NCBI GenBank assembly: GCA_963829725.1 | Contig: CAWHJW010000012.1 | Location: 186,001-250,000 of the forward strand | From: RYN-230 sp963829725 | GTDB taxonomy: Bacteria > Actinomycetota > Actinomycetes > Streptosporangiales > Streptosporangiaceae | Direction: 5' to 3' | Length of the DNA: 64,000 bases | Shown: positions 34,574-43,137 of the stretch, in pieces | Layout: every line of letters starts with the position of its first letter | Position numbering within the stretch: the first letter of the stretch is position 1 | Program-made: the position numbers and the translations under genes | The notes under the pieces: generated by a model | What the model was told of the DNA's origin: nothing | The model's input: the letters and a program-made list of their open reading frames with translations, nothing else | The model's database searches: none

Positions 34574-35839
34574 TCAGCCGGCTGGAACGCTTCTATCGTC
34601 GAGGATTGATGGTTCCTGCATGGATCGATACGCCGGGGAGGGACGACTGCCGGGTTGGGCTGGCAGCTGCAGCAGGAGTCGGTAGGCGGTGACGGTCCCG
34701 GCGTTGAAGTAGTGGACACATCCCCACAGGTAGATCCTGAATCGCCGGTAGACGTATTCGCCCCAGCGGCTGACCACTTCGTCGCGAGCCCGGTCGAGGT
34801 TCTCGGCCCAGTGCTGGGTTGTGAGCAGGTAGCTGTGACGGTCGTTTTGGAGGGACAGCACCTCGAATGGGCTCTTGCCGACCTCTTTGAGGTAGGAGGC
34901 CAAGTGCATCGGGGTGGTGTTGCCCGGCCAGATGTGCGAGCGGACAAAGGCGCTGAACGGGTACTTCCTGCGGGAGGCGCAGGCGTCGAGGAAGACGCGG
35001 CCACCTGGGCGAAGCAGGCGTCGATACTGGGCCAGGGTGGCCGCGTAGTCGGGGAGGTGTTCGGTGACGCCGAGGTTCACGATGGCGTCGTAGGGTTCGT
35101 CGGTCGTGTGCTCCAGGAAGTGCTCGAGGAGCACCTGGCAAGGAAGCTGCTCGCGTGCGATAAGGTCGCGAACATAGCGCTCGGACTCGGCTGAGATGGT
35201 CAACGAGGTGACCTGGATGCCTTGGCGCCCGGCATGGGCGGTGAATGCGCCCCAACCGGCACCGATGTCGAGCACGCGCCACCCAGGCCGCATCCCGCAG
35301 TCGGTGATCACGGTGTCCAGCTTCCGTTGGATCGCTGCTTCCAGTGATTCATCATCGCGGCTGAAGTATCCGTGTGAGTAGCAGCGGGCCTGCTTGTCGA
35401 GGAAGAGCAGATAGAAGTCCGACTCGAGGTCGTAGTGCTGGCTGATCCAGCGCTCATCGCACTTGACCTGCCCGAAGACGCGGGGCTGCACGTAGGTCGC
35501 CCACAGGTAGCCGAGCCCGTAGGTGGTGAACAGGTAGGCCAGCCGACGCTGGTCCCTCAACTCGGTTCTGAGGTCGAGCGCCGCGACCACGTCGCCGTTG
35601 AGATCGATGTCGCCGTTCAAATAGGCTTCCCCGATGCGGTTCTCATTCAGGGATCCGAGGGCGGCAACGCCGGCCTGGTTGCGAACGAGAATCTGGAAGG
35701 CGGGCTCACCCTGACCGAAGAGACGCGATGGGCGGCCGGGCAGCTGAAGCTCGAAAGCGGCGCCGGTGAACAGTCGGTCAAAGGTCCCCATGACCTTGTC
35801 TTCAGGCGGGCGACGGCTCAGGAGCGGATGATCCTTCAT
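34574..35839 (-). CDS. Cyclopropane-fatty-acyl-phospholipid synthase family
   Basis: A 421-residue SAM-dependent enzyme that methylenates or methylates double bonds of phospholipid acyl chains at the membrane. The N-terminal lipid-binding part (GEAYLNGDIDLNGDV) leads to QHYDLESDFYLLFLDKQARC, the SAM-binding VLDIGAGWGAFTAHAGRQ, and LGVTEHLPDY, where Glu is the bicarbonate ligand region. The ATG at 35839 has GAGGAC at good spacing. It lies 70 bases downstream of a fatty-acid desaturase on the same strand, which could supply the double bond it modifies. Confidence 0.92.
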   Translation of the reverse strand: MKDHPLLSRRPPEDKVMGTFDRLFTGAAFELQLPGRPSRLFGQGEPAFQILVRNQAGVAALGSLNENRIGEAYLNGDIDLNGDVVAALDLRTELRDQRRLAYLFTTYGLGYLWATYVQPRVFGQVKCDERWISQHYDLESDFYLLFLDKQARCYSHGYFSRDDESLEAAIQRKLDTVITDCGMRPGWRVLDIGAGWGAFTAHAGRQGIQVTSLTISAESERYVRDLIAREQLPCQVLLEHFLEHTTDEPYDAIVNLGVTEHLPDYAATLAQYRRLLRPGGRVFLDACASRRKYPFSAFVRSHIWPGNTTPMHLASYLKEVGKSPFEVLSLQNDRHSYLLTTQHWAENLDRARDEVVSRWGEYVYRRFRIYLWGCVHYFNAGTVTAYRLLLQLPAQPGSRPSPAYRSMQEPSILDDRSVPAG

Positions 35840-35909
35840 TCGCAGTCCTCATAATCCTCTGGCCTGGCGCCGATGCCGCCAGTCTGGTGTCTGACAGGGT
35901 GCCTGCCGC

Positions 35910-36848
35910 TCAGCCGGTCGGCGTCCATTGCCAGGGCAGGCATCGTTGGCCCTCGAGGACTCGCTCCGATCCTTGCGATCGGACCACCCCGCGGGAGGGC
36001 AACGTTCGTCGGGCAACCTCGGGAGCATGGCCGAGGAGGATCCGTTGCGGCGGAGTTCGCACGTCATGGACCAACCCGACGGTGGAGAGCCCATAGAGCA
36101 GGTAGTAGCTGAGGTCGATCTCCCACCAGAAGAATCCCTGCCGGGCGGAGGTGGGATAGTAGTGATGATTGTTGTGCCAGCCTTCGCCGTTGGTCATCAG
36201 GGCCACGAGGAGTGAGTTGCGGCTCGTGTCGCTCGTCTCGTACCGGCGCCGACCGAACAGGTGGGCGATTGAATTCACGGCAAACGTTGCGTGCCACAGC
36301 AGGACGGTCGACAGGAAGAAGCCAAAAAGGATCCCGCGGTATCCGCCCACGAGAGCGCAGACAATCAGGAGTACCGCAGGTCCAAGCCAATGCTGGCGAT
36401 CCAGAAATCGAAGTTCCGGGTATTTGGCCAGATCCCGGATGTCCTTGTAGTCCACTGTCTTGTATTTATCGCATAGGATCCAGCCGACGTGGCTCCACCA
36501 GAAGCCTCGCTGTGGTGAGTGGATGTCACGGTCGGTATCGGCATAGAGATGGTGCTTGCGATGATGGGCGGCCCACCAAAGCGGGCCCTTCTGGGCCGCG
36601 GTCGTGCCCCCGAGGGCGAGCAAGAACTGCATCGTCCGTCCGGTCTTGAACGAGCGGTGCGAAAAGTAACGATGATACCCGGCGGTGATGAAGAACATCC
36701 GCACGAAGTAGAGCACACCGCATAGCAGCAGTGAGGCCCTGTCTGCACCAATAAGCAGGGCAGCGACGGCCAAGGCATGGAAACCAAAGAACGGCACCGA
36801 GCTTAGCCAGTTGATCTTCTCTCTCGGGTCCGGGCTTGCGTACTTCAT
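35910..36848 (-). CDS. Membrane acyl-CoA/acyl-lipid desaturase
   Basis: A 312-residue integral-membrane di-iron desaturase. The three His boxes are HRYFSH, HRKHH and HNNHH, with LGGTTAAQKGPLWWAAHHR between. Four hydrophobic helices are visible (FFGFHALAVAALLIGA, LLLCGVLYFVRMFFITAG, WLGPAVLLIVCALVGG and ILFGFFLSTVLLW). It probably makes a delta-9 double bond. After the conserved core an atypical 40-residue tail follows. It precedes the CFA synthase in what looks like a membrane-remodelling operon. Confidence 0.93.
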   Translation of the reverse strand: MKYASPDPREKINWLSSVPFFGFHALAVAALLIGADRASLLLCGVLYFVRMFFITAGYHRYFSHRSFKTGRTMQFLLALGGTTAAQKGPLWWAAHHRKHHLYADTDRDIHSPQRGFWWSHVGWILCDKYKTVDYKDIRDLAKYPELRFLDRQHWLGPAVLLIVCALVGGYRGILFGFFLSTVLLWHATFAVNSIAHLFGRRRYETSDTSRNSLLVALMTNGEGWHNNHHYYPTSARQGFFWWEIDLSYYLLYGLSTVGLVHDVRTPPQRILLGHAPEVARRTLPSRGVVRSQGSERVLEGQRCLPWQWTPTG

Positions 36849-37132
36849 GGCGTTCTACACTTTCGTTCAGAAATTCAGCAAGCATTTCGTGAGGCAGGCG
36901 CTCTGTTCCTAAGTACCCGGAAATCCTGTGACGGGGCCGATGGCGTCGACGGGGGCGGCAGACGCACGAGCAGCCTGGCTACGCGAACGCCTAGAGTATG
37001 GCCACGTAGCGGGTGTGATGTAAACCCCTGTTGGACCTCCATGGGTGTCCGCACCCTGAGGCGGCGGACGGACGCGCTGGCACGATCTGAGGCCACACTG
37101 TCACGAGGCTGAAGATGGGTCAGGCACATGGG

Positions 37133-38008
37133 TCAGCTCCGCATCCACGGCAGCGCGGCCGCGATACGCGGGACTGCCGCTGCTACCGCCGCCTCGCCGG
37201 CCTCGATATAGCGTCGCCCGAGGCTGAACCGCCGGAGCCCGATGCCAGGTACCTCCTCGCACTCCGGTGCGATCACGATGGTGCCAGGCGACCTCTGGCC
37301 TCGTATGGTCGCCTGCATCAGGTCGGCCGAGCGCAGGATCGCCTCGATTGCCGATGGCCCTCGCCCCAGGCGCTCCTGGGCCTCGGCATCATCGTGGGCC
37401 GCCGGTCGAGGCCGCCCGAGCCGCACGGCCACGACCTTATCGGCGCCCATCGCCGTCGCCGCGCTGCTCGGGACCGGATTGACGATGCCGCCGTCGACCG
37501 CGGTGTACGGTCCGATGCCCACGGCCGGATGGATGCCAGGGATCGCACTACTGCCAAGCACCGCCAGCCACAGAAGACCACGGCGGAAGACAATCTCGCG
37601 GCCGGTCTCCAGATCGGCCGCGACCACCGCCAACGGGAGCGGGAGCTCCTCGATCCGGGTCTCCAGGCAGATCTCCCGGATCTTGGCCGCCAAGGCGACG
37701 CTGGACAGCAAGCTCCGCCGCGACAGGGTCGGCCGGAAGAAGACGCTGTCGAGCGTATCCAGGAACGCAGTCGAGTCCTCAGCGCTGTGCCCCATGGCAT
37801 ACAGCCCGGCCACCGCCGCGCCAATGCTGGTGCCGGCCAGGTAGTCCGGCTCCAGCCCAATCCGCGCGAGCCCTCGCAGGATGCCGATGTGGGCGTAGCC
37901 GCGGTAGCTGCCGGCGCCCAACGCGAGACCGACCTTGAGCCCGGCGAGGTCGCGGGCGACCCAGCCGAGCGCCGACACCGGCCGGTGTAGACGCGGGCAG
38001 GACGCCAC
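37133..38008 (-). CDS. Patatin-like phospholipase catalytic domain
   Basis: A 291-residue patatin domain. The oxyanion loop is GLALGAGSYRGYAHIGIL, the nucleophile Ser is in LAGTSIGAAVAGLYAMG, and the catalytic Asp is in AVDGGIVNPVP. The enzyme should hydrolyse membrane phospholipid acyl esters, which fits the nearby desaturase and CFA synthase on the same strand. The listed GTG start is probably not native: the preceding residues SALGWVARDLAGLK continue an N-terminal region found in the next frame (37975-38432). A single-base indel near 37980 has therefore probably split one longer protein. Confidence 0.85.
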   Translation of the reverse strand: MASCPRLHRPVSALGWVARDLAGLKVGLALGAGSYRGYAHIGILRGLARIGLEPDYLAGTSIGAAVAGLYAMGHSAEDSTAFLDTLDSVFFRPTLSRRSLLSSVALAAKIREICLETRIEELPLPLAVVAADLETGREIVFRRGLLWLAVLGSSAIPGIHPAVGIGPYTAVDGGIVNPVPSSAATAMGADKVVAVRLGRPRPAAHDDAEAQERLGRGPSAIEAILRSADLMQATIRGQRSPGTIVIAPECEEVPGIGLRRFSLGRRYIEAGEAAVAAAVPRIAAALPWMRS

Positions 38009-38432
38009 GTTTCAGCTCGGCACGATCGGTGGGCGAGAGCGGCGGGATCGAGACCATCCCGCCGGCGTCCGGGCCTCGCCGTACCGGCCCATCGACCCAC
38101 GCGCGAACGGTCAGTCGCCGCTCCGGCACCCTCGGGGGGCTGGCGCGTCCCACGAGCTCCACCACGGGTACGCCACCCGGGACCAGGTCATCGCTGGCGA
38201 CACGCAGGAGGACGTGCGTCGCGTCGGCATCGACTGAATTCGTGAGCGCGACCCGCTCGCGGGTATGCCAGGCGACGCTGGCAGCCAGGGCGGGCGCGAG
38301 GTCTGGGGGAGCACAGCGGTCGACCAGGAACGTCAGCCGGCCCGGCCGATCGCCCACCTCGCGCCGGTTGGAGGCGGCCCGCTTGACCAGGGCGTCGAGG
38401 TGGTCCTGCATGACCTGTCGCTCCGCGCCCAT
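37975..38432 (-). pseudogene. N-terminal part of the patatin protein, frameshifted off
   Basis: From the ATG at 38432 (GGAGAA five bases upstream) the frame runs MGAERQVMQDHLDALVKRAA, RLTFLVDRCAPPDLAPALAA and VSIPPLSPTDRAELKRGVLP. It reaches the patatin frame near 37980, where ALGWVARDLAGLKVGLALG begins in the other frame. The region has alternating strands like the middle domain of bacterial NTE-type phospholipases, but I cannot assign a domain. If joined, the protein would be about 430 residues. Confidence 0.55.
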
Positions 38433-38855
38433 TGCGGTTCTCCGTTGGGGAGGGCCCGTGGCCTTGGCTGGTGTGGGTGATGGTGGCCGCGCTGCGGGTG
38501 CGGGCTCTTTTTGGCGCTGTCTGCGGCCGTGATCACCCGGCCGGAGAACCTGGACCGTAACCCGTCCAGTTCTTGTCCCGCTACCGTCGTCATTGCCTCT
38601 CCCCTCCCTGAGTACCTGCGCGGTTGTCCTGGACGTGCATGGCTGGTTCCTCTCAGCTGGAGCGTCAGGCGGGTGAGGGCCGCGCCGGCGCTTTGGTCTA
38701 ATCGTCCGGCCGCCCTGGTTCCGGGCGGCTGGCGGCAGCGCGCCCCGGCTCGATCGCTCGATCGTCGCCTCTCCATCTCCGCACGGCACACCGCCGGCGG
38801 CAAGGGGGAGAGCACGACCAGCACGGTGGTGTGGGTGCCGAAAACCTCGTCCACG
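38433..38855. other. No clear gene
   Basis: About 420 bases between the patatin gene and the transposase tail. Minus-strand frames are Arg/Pro-rich and unlike known families. The sequence GTGTGGGTGCCGAAAAC at 38829-38845 matches the outer end of the integrase-core insertion sequences at 46998 and 48206 and probably marks the end of the one starting at 38856. Confidence 0.5.
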
Positions 38856-39005
38856 TCATGCGACCAGGCGGTATTCGTTGATCAGGCCACCGACGCGAGC
38901 CTGTCTTCGGACGCGGTACTGGCCGAGATCGACCGGTTCGGGTAGCGGTTTCAGCGGCGCGGCGCCGTGCAGGGAGCGGTGCGGCCGGTGCTGATTGTGG
39001 TGGGT
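38856..39005 (-). pseudogene. Transposase C-terminal exon (integrase-core type)
   Basis: Reads THHNQHRPHRSL, APLKPLPEPVDLGQYRVRR and VGGLINEYRLVA then stop, the normal end of rve/integrase-core transposases. It starts abruptly at a group II intron boundary; its N-terminal partner lies at 41550-41843 on the other side. Confidence 0.85.
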
Positions 39006-41549
39006 CTTGCGACACGAGGTCGCGCGTGGTGAGTGAGCTAGTTGAGGAGGTCCGGCTGATGCTGGAGACGTAGCTACAGGTTGTGTTTGACCTGTCCCCG
39101 CCGTGACGTGCGTGGCCGGTTCTGGATCGGTCGGGTGCGGAGCTCACGGAAAAGCCCAAGGGCCGCTGCTCCAGCCATGGTGGCTACAGGTGCGGGGAAG
39201 ACCGATAGGGCGACTGCCAGGAAACCTTTGCTGATGCCTCGTTACACAAGCATCCCGGGCTGGGTTGCGCTGCCGGGGTGACAGGGACCAGCCGTTGAGA
39301 GGCGGCAGGCGACGGCCGCGGAGACACCGATGGCCGGTGAGCACCGCTGTCCCCGGGGTAGAGAAGGCGCCCGGCCCGGTTGGGTCTCATGCGCGCGGAA
39401 CGTGTAAACCTCGTCAGGGTCCGCCCGGCAGGCACGGGTAAGTGCAGGCCGGGCGGTAGGCCGATCGTAAGAGGGGCGGAAGTCCCTGGCGGGACAGGGT
39501 GCCCAGGAAGCGAATGCCGGTGGCTGAAAGGCAGCAGGAAAGCGAGTGCCGCAGGGCCGGGTCTCCTCCCGGGAGGTGCTCGTATAACTGGCCGGATAGC
39601 GAGCTTGATGCTCGGGCCCGCAAGGGCGCTGACGTGGGCAGGTGAGCCTTTGAGGCGAAGCGGGCGTAAATGCCGGTACTGATGGGCAAGTTGGGCACTT
39701 CGGTGAACGGACCTGAGGGCCTGCCCCCGTTTGATGGTGACGCCTGGGATTGTGTGGACTGGCGTCGCCATGAGGAGCAGGTACGGCGGCTGCGCGGCAG
39801 GATCTTCAAGGCGGTGCAGGAGGGTGACTGGCCGCTGGCCAGGAACGTGCAGAAGCTGATGCTGCGGAGCTGGAGCAGCACGCTGGTCAGCGTGCGGCAG
39901 GTGACGCAGCGCAACACGGGCCGCAGGACCGCGGGGATCGACGGGCTGGTCGCGCTGACCAGCCAGGCACGGGCCGATGTGGCGGTGCAGGTGCACGCCA
40001 CGATCGGCTCGCATCAGCCTTCCCCGGTCCGGCGGGTGTATATAGCGAAAGCCCGTGATAAGACAAAAATGCGGCCGCTCGGGATTCCGGTCATTCTGGA
40101 TCGGTGCCATCAGGCACGGGTGCGTAATGCGCTGGAGCCCGAGTGGGAGGCCCGGTTCGAGCCCCGGTCCTATGGGTTCCGGCCGGGCCGCGGCTGCCAC
40201 GACGCGATAGAGTCCTTGTTCAGCACCCTGCACGGGAAATCTAAGCGGGTGTGGATTCTTGACGCTGATCTGGCAGGCGCGTTCGACAAGATCAGCCACG
40301 GGCACCTGCTGCAAATGCTCGGTGGTTTCCCCGCGAGGGAGATGATTGCCGGGTGGCTGAAGGCAGGGGTTTTCGAGGCTGGGAAAGGGTTCGCGCCGAC
40401 CGGGGAGGGAACTCCCCAGGGCGGTGTTATTTCGCCCTTGCTGCTGAATATCGCATTGCACGGGCTGGAGGAGGCCGCGGGTGTCCGGTACCGGGGTGGC
40501 ATTCATGCCAGAACGGTGCGGGACGGCTATCCGGCGCTCACTAGATATGCTGATGACCTGGTCGTGTGCTGTCACTCCAGGCAGCAGGCCGAGCAGGTCA
40601 AGGCGCGGCTGGCCGGGTGGCTGGAGCCGAGAGGGCTGGCATTCAATGAAGCCAAAACCCGCATCGTCCCCCTTTCTGAGGGGTTCGATTTCCTCGGATT
40701 CAATCTCCGCCGCTACCCCAACGGCAAGCTGCTCATCAAACCGGGCGCCACGGCCATCAAGAGGTTCCGGAGCAGGCTTGCGAAGGAGTTCCATGCGCTC
40801 CGCGGGGCCAACGTCGCAGCGGTACTGGCGAAAATCGTCCCGATCACACGGGGCTGGGTCGCCTACTACCGGACGGTGGTGTCGTCCGGGGTGTTCCATG
40901 CCCTGACTGACTACCTGTGGAAACTCACCTACAAGTGGGCGCGCTGGAGCCACCAGAACAAGCCGAAACGCTGGATCGCCGGCCAGTACTTCGGAAAGTT
41001 CAATAAGTTCAGGAACGACCGGTGGGTGTTCGGCGACCGGGACACCGGCGCTTACCTGCCGAAACCGGCCTGGACCGAGATCGTGCGGCACACCCTGGTC
41101 AAAGGCGGGGCATCACCCGATGACCCCGGCCTGGCCGGGTACTGGGCGCAACGCCGCCAGAAGGTGAAACCCCCGCTGGACTCCAGCACCGTGCGCCTGC
41201 TTTCCAGGCAGGACGGGCGGTGCAGTCTGTGCGGGGAGAACCTGCTGACCCCAGACCAGCCACCCCAGTCCCCCCAGGGCTGGGAACACTGGTTCCTGCA
41301 GGTCACCAGGAAGGCGATCGAGGCGGACTACCTGGTCTGCCACGACACGCCCAGCGCCGCACGGAGCAAGCGAACACACCTCGTACACGCAACCTGCCAA
41401 CGGAGCAAACAGCCCGGACAGCGGGAAACACCATGGTGCAGCAGACAACTTGAACCGCCCTAGCGGCTTGCTTGGGCCGTGTGCGCGGGAACGCGCATGC
41501 GCGGTCCTGAGGGGGCCCCGGTGCAGCAATGCACCGGGGCTACCCGGCT
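39006..41549 (+). mobile_element. Group II intron with ORF, inside a transposase gene
   Basis: About 2.54 kb. Some 660 structured bases precede the maturase gene, as usual for domains I-III. After it, 41474-41507 is a 34-base domain V: GGGCCGTGTGCGCG and CGCGCATGCGCGGTCC around GGAA. Domain VI (about 41511-41545) has a CCCCGGTGCA/TGCACCGGGG stem with a GCAA loop and a candidate bulged A at 41542. The 3' end should lie 7-8 bases further, at 41549-41550. Removing the intron joins REYE to THHNQ in frame. The 5' boundary is approximate to a few bases; it starts TTGCGAC rather than the usual GTGCG. Confidence 0.85.
39670..41463 (+). CDS. ltrA: Group II intron reverse transcriptase/maturase with HNH domain
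   Basis: A 597-residue intron-encoded protein. Reverse-transcriptase blocks in order: RRVYIAKARDKTKMRPLGIP, YGFRPGRGCHDAIESL, WILDADLAGAFDKI, TPQGGVISPLLLNIALHGLE, the catalytic LTRYADDLVV, and FDFLGFNLRRYP. The maturase domain X spans about residues 365-470. A C-terminal HNH-like zinc domain (CSLCGENLL ... THLVHATCQRSK) is the DNA endonuclease for second-strand cleavage. All catalytic residues are present, so the intron may still be mobile. It is transcribed opposite to the transposase it interrupts. Confidence 0.93.
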   Translation: MPVLMGKLGTSVNGPEGLPPFDGDAWDCVDWRRHEEQVRRLRGRIFKAVQEGDWPLARNVQKLMLRSWSSTLVSVRQVTQRNTGRRTAGIDGLVALTSQARADVAVQVHATIGSHQPSPVRRVYIAKARDKTKMRPLGIPVILDRCHQARVRNALEPEWEARFEPRSYGFRPGRGCHDAIESLFSTLHGKSKRVWILDADLAGAFDKISHGHLLQMLGGFPAREMIAGWLKAGVFEAGKGFAPTGEGTPQGGVISPLLLNIALHGLEEAAGVRYRGGIHARTVRDGYPALTRYADDLVVCCHSRQQAEQVKARLAGWLEPRGLAFNEAKTRIVPLSEGFDFLGFNLRRYPNGKLLIKPGATAIKRFRSRLAKEFHALRGANVAAVLAKIVPITRGWVAYYRTVVSSGVFHALTDYLWKLTYKWARWSHQNKPKRWIAGQYFGKFNKFRNDRWVFGDRDTGAYLPKPAWTEIVRHTLVKGGASPDDPGLAGYWAQRRQKVKPPLDSSTVRLLSRQDGRCSLCGENLLTPDQPPQSPQGWEHWFLQVTRKAIEADYLVCHDTPSAARSKRTHLVHATCQRSKQPGQRETPWCSRQLEPP

Positions 41550-41843
41550 CGTACTCGCGCAGGATCCGCCGCAGATGGGCCTGGTTCCAGAGGAGGGTGC
41601 GGTCCAGGAGCTCGCGGCGGCATCCGCCGATCCAGCGTTCGGCGAACGCGTTCATGCGGGGCGTCCGGATGTTGCAGAGCACGGTCCGGATCCCGGCGTC
41701 GGCGAGGACCGCGTCGAACGCGGCGGTGAAGTCCGGGCCGCGGTCGCGGATCATGAACTTGGCCCGGCACGCCTCATCGCCGAGGTCCATCAGGAGGTTG
41801 CGGGCCTGCTGGGTGGTCCATCCCCGGTGGGATGCGGGGTGAG
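41550..41843 (-). pseudogene. Transposase core exon (integrase-core type)
   Basis: Minus-strand product TTQQARNLLMDLGDEACRAK, FMIRDRGPDFTAAFDAVLAD, RTPRMNAFAERWIGGCRREL and LWNQAHLRRILREYE carries the second Asp and the Glu of the DDE triad. It is cut at the intron 3' end exactly where the piece at 38856-39005 resumes. A frame change near 41822 separates it from a further LTPHPTG. Everything upstream of about 41850, including the first Asp, is lost. Confidence 0.85.
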
Positions 41844-41861
41844 GCCGAGACTGGTTCCAGA

Positions 41862-41948
41862 CGAGGGTATGTGTACACGTCCGCTGACTTCGCCAGCCTC
41901 GCGGAGGACTACCAGGTGGTGCTGTCCCTCGGCCGGACCGGCCAGTGC
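41862..41948 (+). pseudogene. IS3-family transposase, left piece
   Basis: Encodes YVYTSADFASLAEDYQVVLS then LGRTGQC, the stretch around the second catalytic Asp region of IS3 OrfB proteins (QYTS-FA-L...S-SR-GNC-DNA). It stops at the codon for Cys, and the missing continuation FDNALAESFFASLKGEL is found at 45381. Confidence 0.85.
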
Positions 41949-42048
41949 CCCTTGACCGGCCAATCGCTGGGAAGCCCCAGGTCAGCGACGCGCCAGATGG
42001 TGCGGGGATCCTTGCCTGACGGTGACGTTGGCGATACACCTGTCCGCC

Positions 42049-43137
42049 ATGAGCACGGGGGATTGCTCGCTGCGGCTTGAGCAGCGTGATGGGGAATGGG
42101 TGCTGGCAGGCCCGGACGCTGAGCGGTTCGGGCTGGTGAATGAGTATTTGTCGCACCTGGCGGACAGGAATTACTCGCCGCGCACGGTGCGCGCTTACGG
42201 GTTTGATCTGCTGGCGTTCTGCCGCTGGCTTTGCGCCGAGCAGGTGGAGCTGGCTGCGGTGACCACCGATGTGCTGCTGCGGTTCCTGGCCGCCTGCCGT
42301 CAGGCACGGGTGCCGGGACGCCCGGGGCCGAACGTCGTCTCCCTTGGCGGCCGGCGGCTGGATCAGTATGCGGCGGCCACGATCAACCACCGGCTGATCG
42401 CGATCTCGGGCCTGTTCGCGTTCCGGGCCATGCGGGATCCGGACGCGCGGAACCCGGTGCCGAAAGGGCGGGAGGCGCGGCGGGCTTCGGCCGGGGAGCG
42501 TAACGGGATGCTGGCGCACGTGGCCCGCCGCCCGAAGACCCGCTCGGCGCTGCGGCTGCGCGAGCCGCGCCGGCTGCCCCGTGCGCTGGATCAGCGGCAG
42601 GCAGCGGAGCTGCTGGCCAGCTTCCGGACCTGGCGGGACCGGGCGATCGCCGGGCTGATGCTGTATTGCGGGCTGCGCAGCGCCGAGGTACTCGGCCTGA
42701 ACGTGACGGACGTGGACATCGGCGGCCGGTGGGTGCAGGTCACCGGCAAGGGCAACCGGGAACGGCGGGTGCCGCTGGACGCCGATGTCGCCTCGGTGAT
42801 CCAGACGTACCTGCTCGCCGAGCGGCCCGAGACAGCCAGCGCCCGGCTGTTCATCGTGGCCAAGGGACCGGGCCGCGGGCAGCCGCTGACGCCGGCCGGG
42901 CTGCGCCGCATCTTCCGCTGCCACCGGGAGACCGCCGGGGTTCCGGCCGGGAATCCGCACGCGCTGCGGCACACCTTCGGCACCGCCCTGGCCGAGTCCG
43001 GCGTGGACCTGGCGGTGATGCAGGCGCTGCTCGGCCATGCCCACGTCGACACCACGGCCAGGTATATCCACCTGGCTCCCTCGCATGTGAAGGCGGAATT
43101 CGATGCGGCTCGTGACCGTATGCGTGCCCGGGGCTGA
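42049..43137 (+). CDS. tnpA: Tn554-type tyrosine recombinase A
   Basis: A 362-residue recombinase. The N-terminal SAM-like core-binding domain (YLSHLADRNYSPRTVRAYGF) is followed by the catalytic domain. There the first Arg is in YCGLRSAEVLGLN, the Lys is in VTGKGNRERRVPL, box II is HALRHTFGT, the His is in LLGHAHVDTTARYIH, and its Tyr is the nucleophile. All residues are intact. Its 3' end overlaps tnpB by 35 bases. Acting with TnpB, it should cut and join the element ends without target duplication. Confidence 0.92.
   Translation: MSTGDCSLRLEQRDGEWVLAGPDAERFGLVNEYLSHLADRNYSPRTVRAYGFDLLAFCRWLCAEQVELAAVTTDVLLRFLAACRQARVPGRPGPNVVSLGGRRLDQYAAATINHRLIAISGLFAFRAMRDPDARNPVPKGREARRASAGERNGMLAHVARRPKTRSALRLREPRRLPRALDQRQAAELLASFRTWRDRAIAGLMLYCGLRSAEVLGLNVTDVDIGGRWVQVTGKGNRERRVPLDADVASVIQTYLLAERPETASARLFIVAKGPGRGQPLTPAGLRRIFRCHRETAGVPAGNPHALRHTFGTALAESGVDLAVMQALLGHAHVDTTARYIHLAPSHVKAEFDAARDRMRARG

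Noticed and set aside
39109..39113. GTGCG at 39109 as the 5' end of the first group II intron
   Set aside because: It matches the usual first bases, but using it would leave about 105 unexplained bases between the transposase exons, while a start near 39006 joins them in frame. Not fully excluded.
39184..41091. A 635-residue minus-strand frame across the group II intron
   Set aside because: Antisense to the reverse transcriptase; no motifs. Long antisense frames are common at this GC content.
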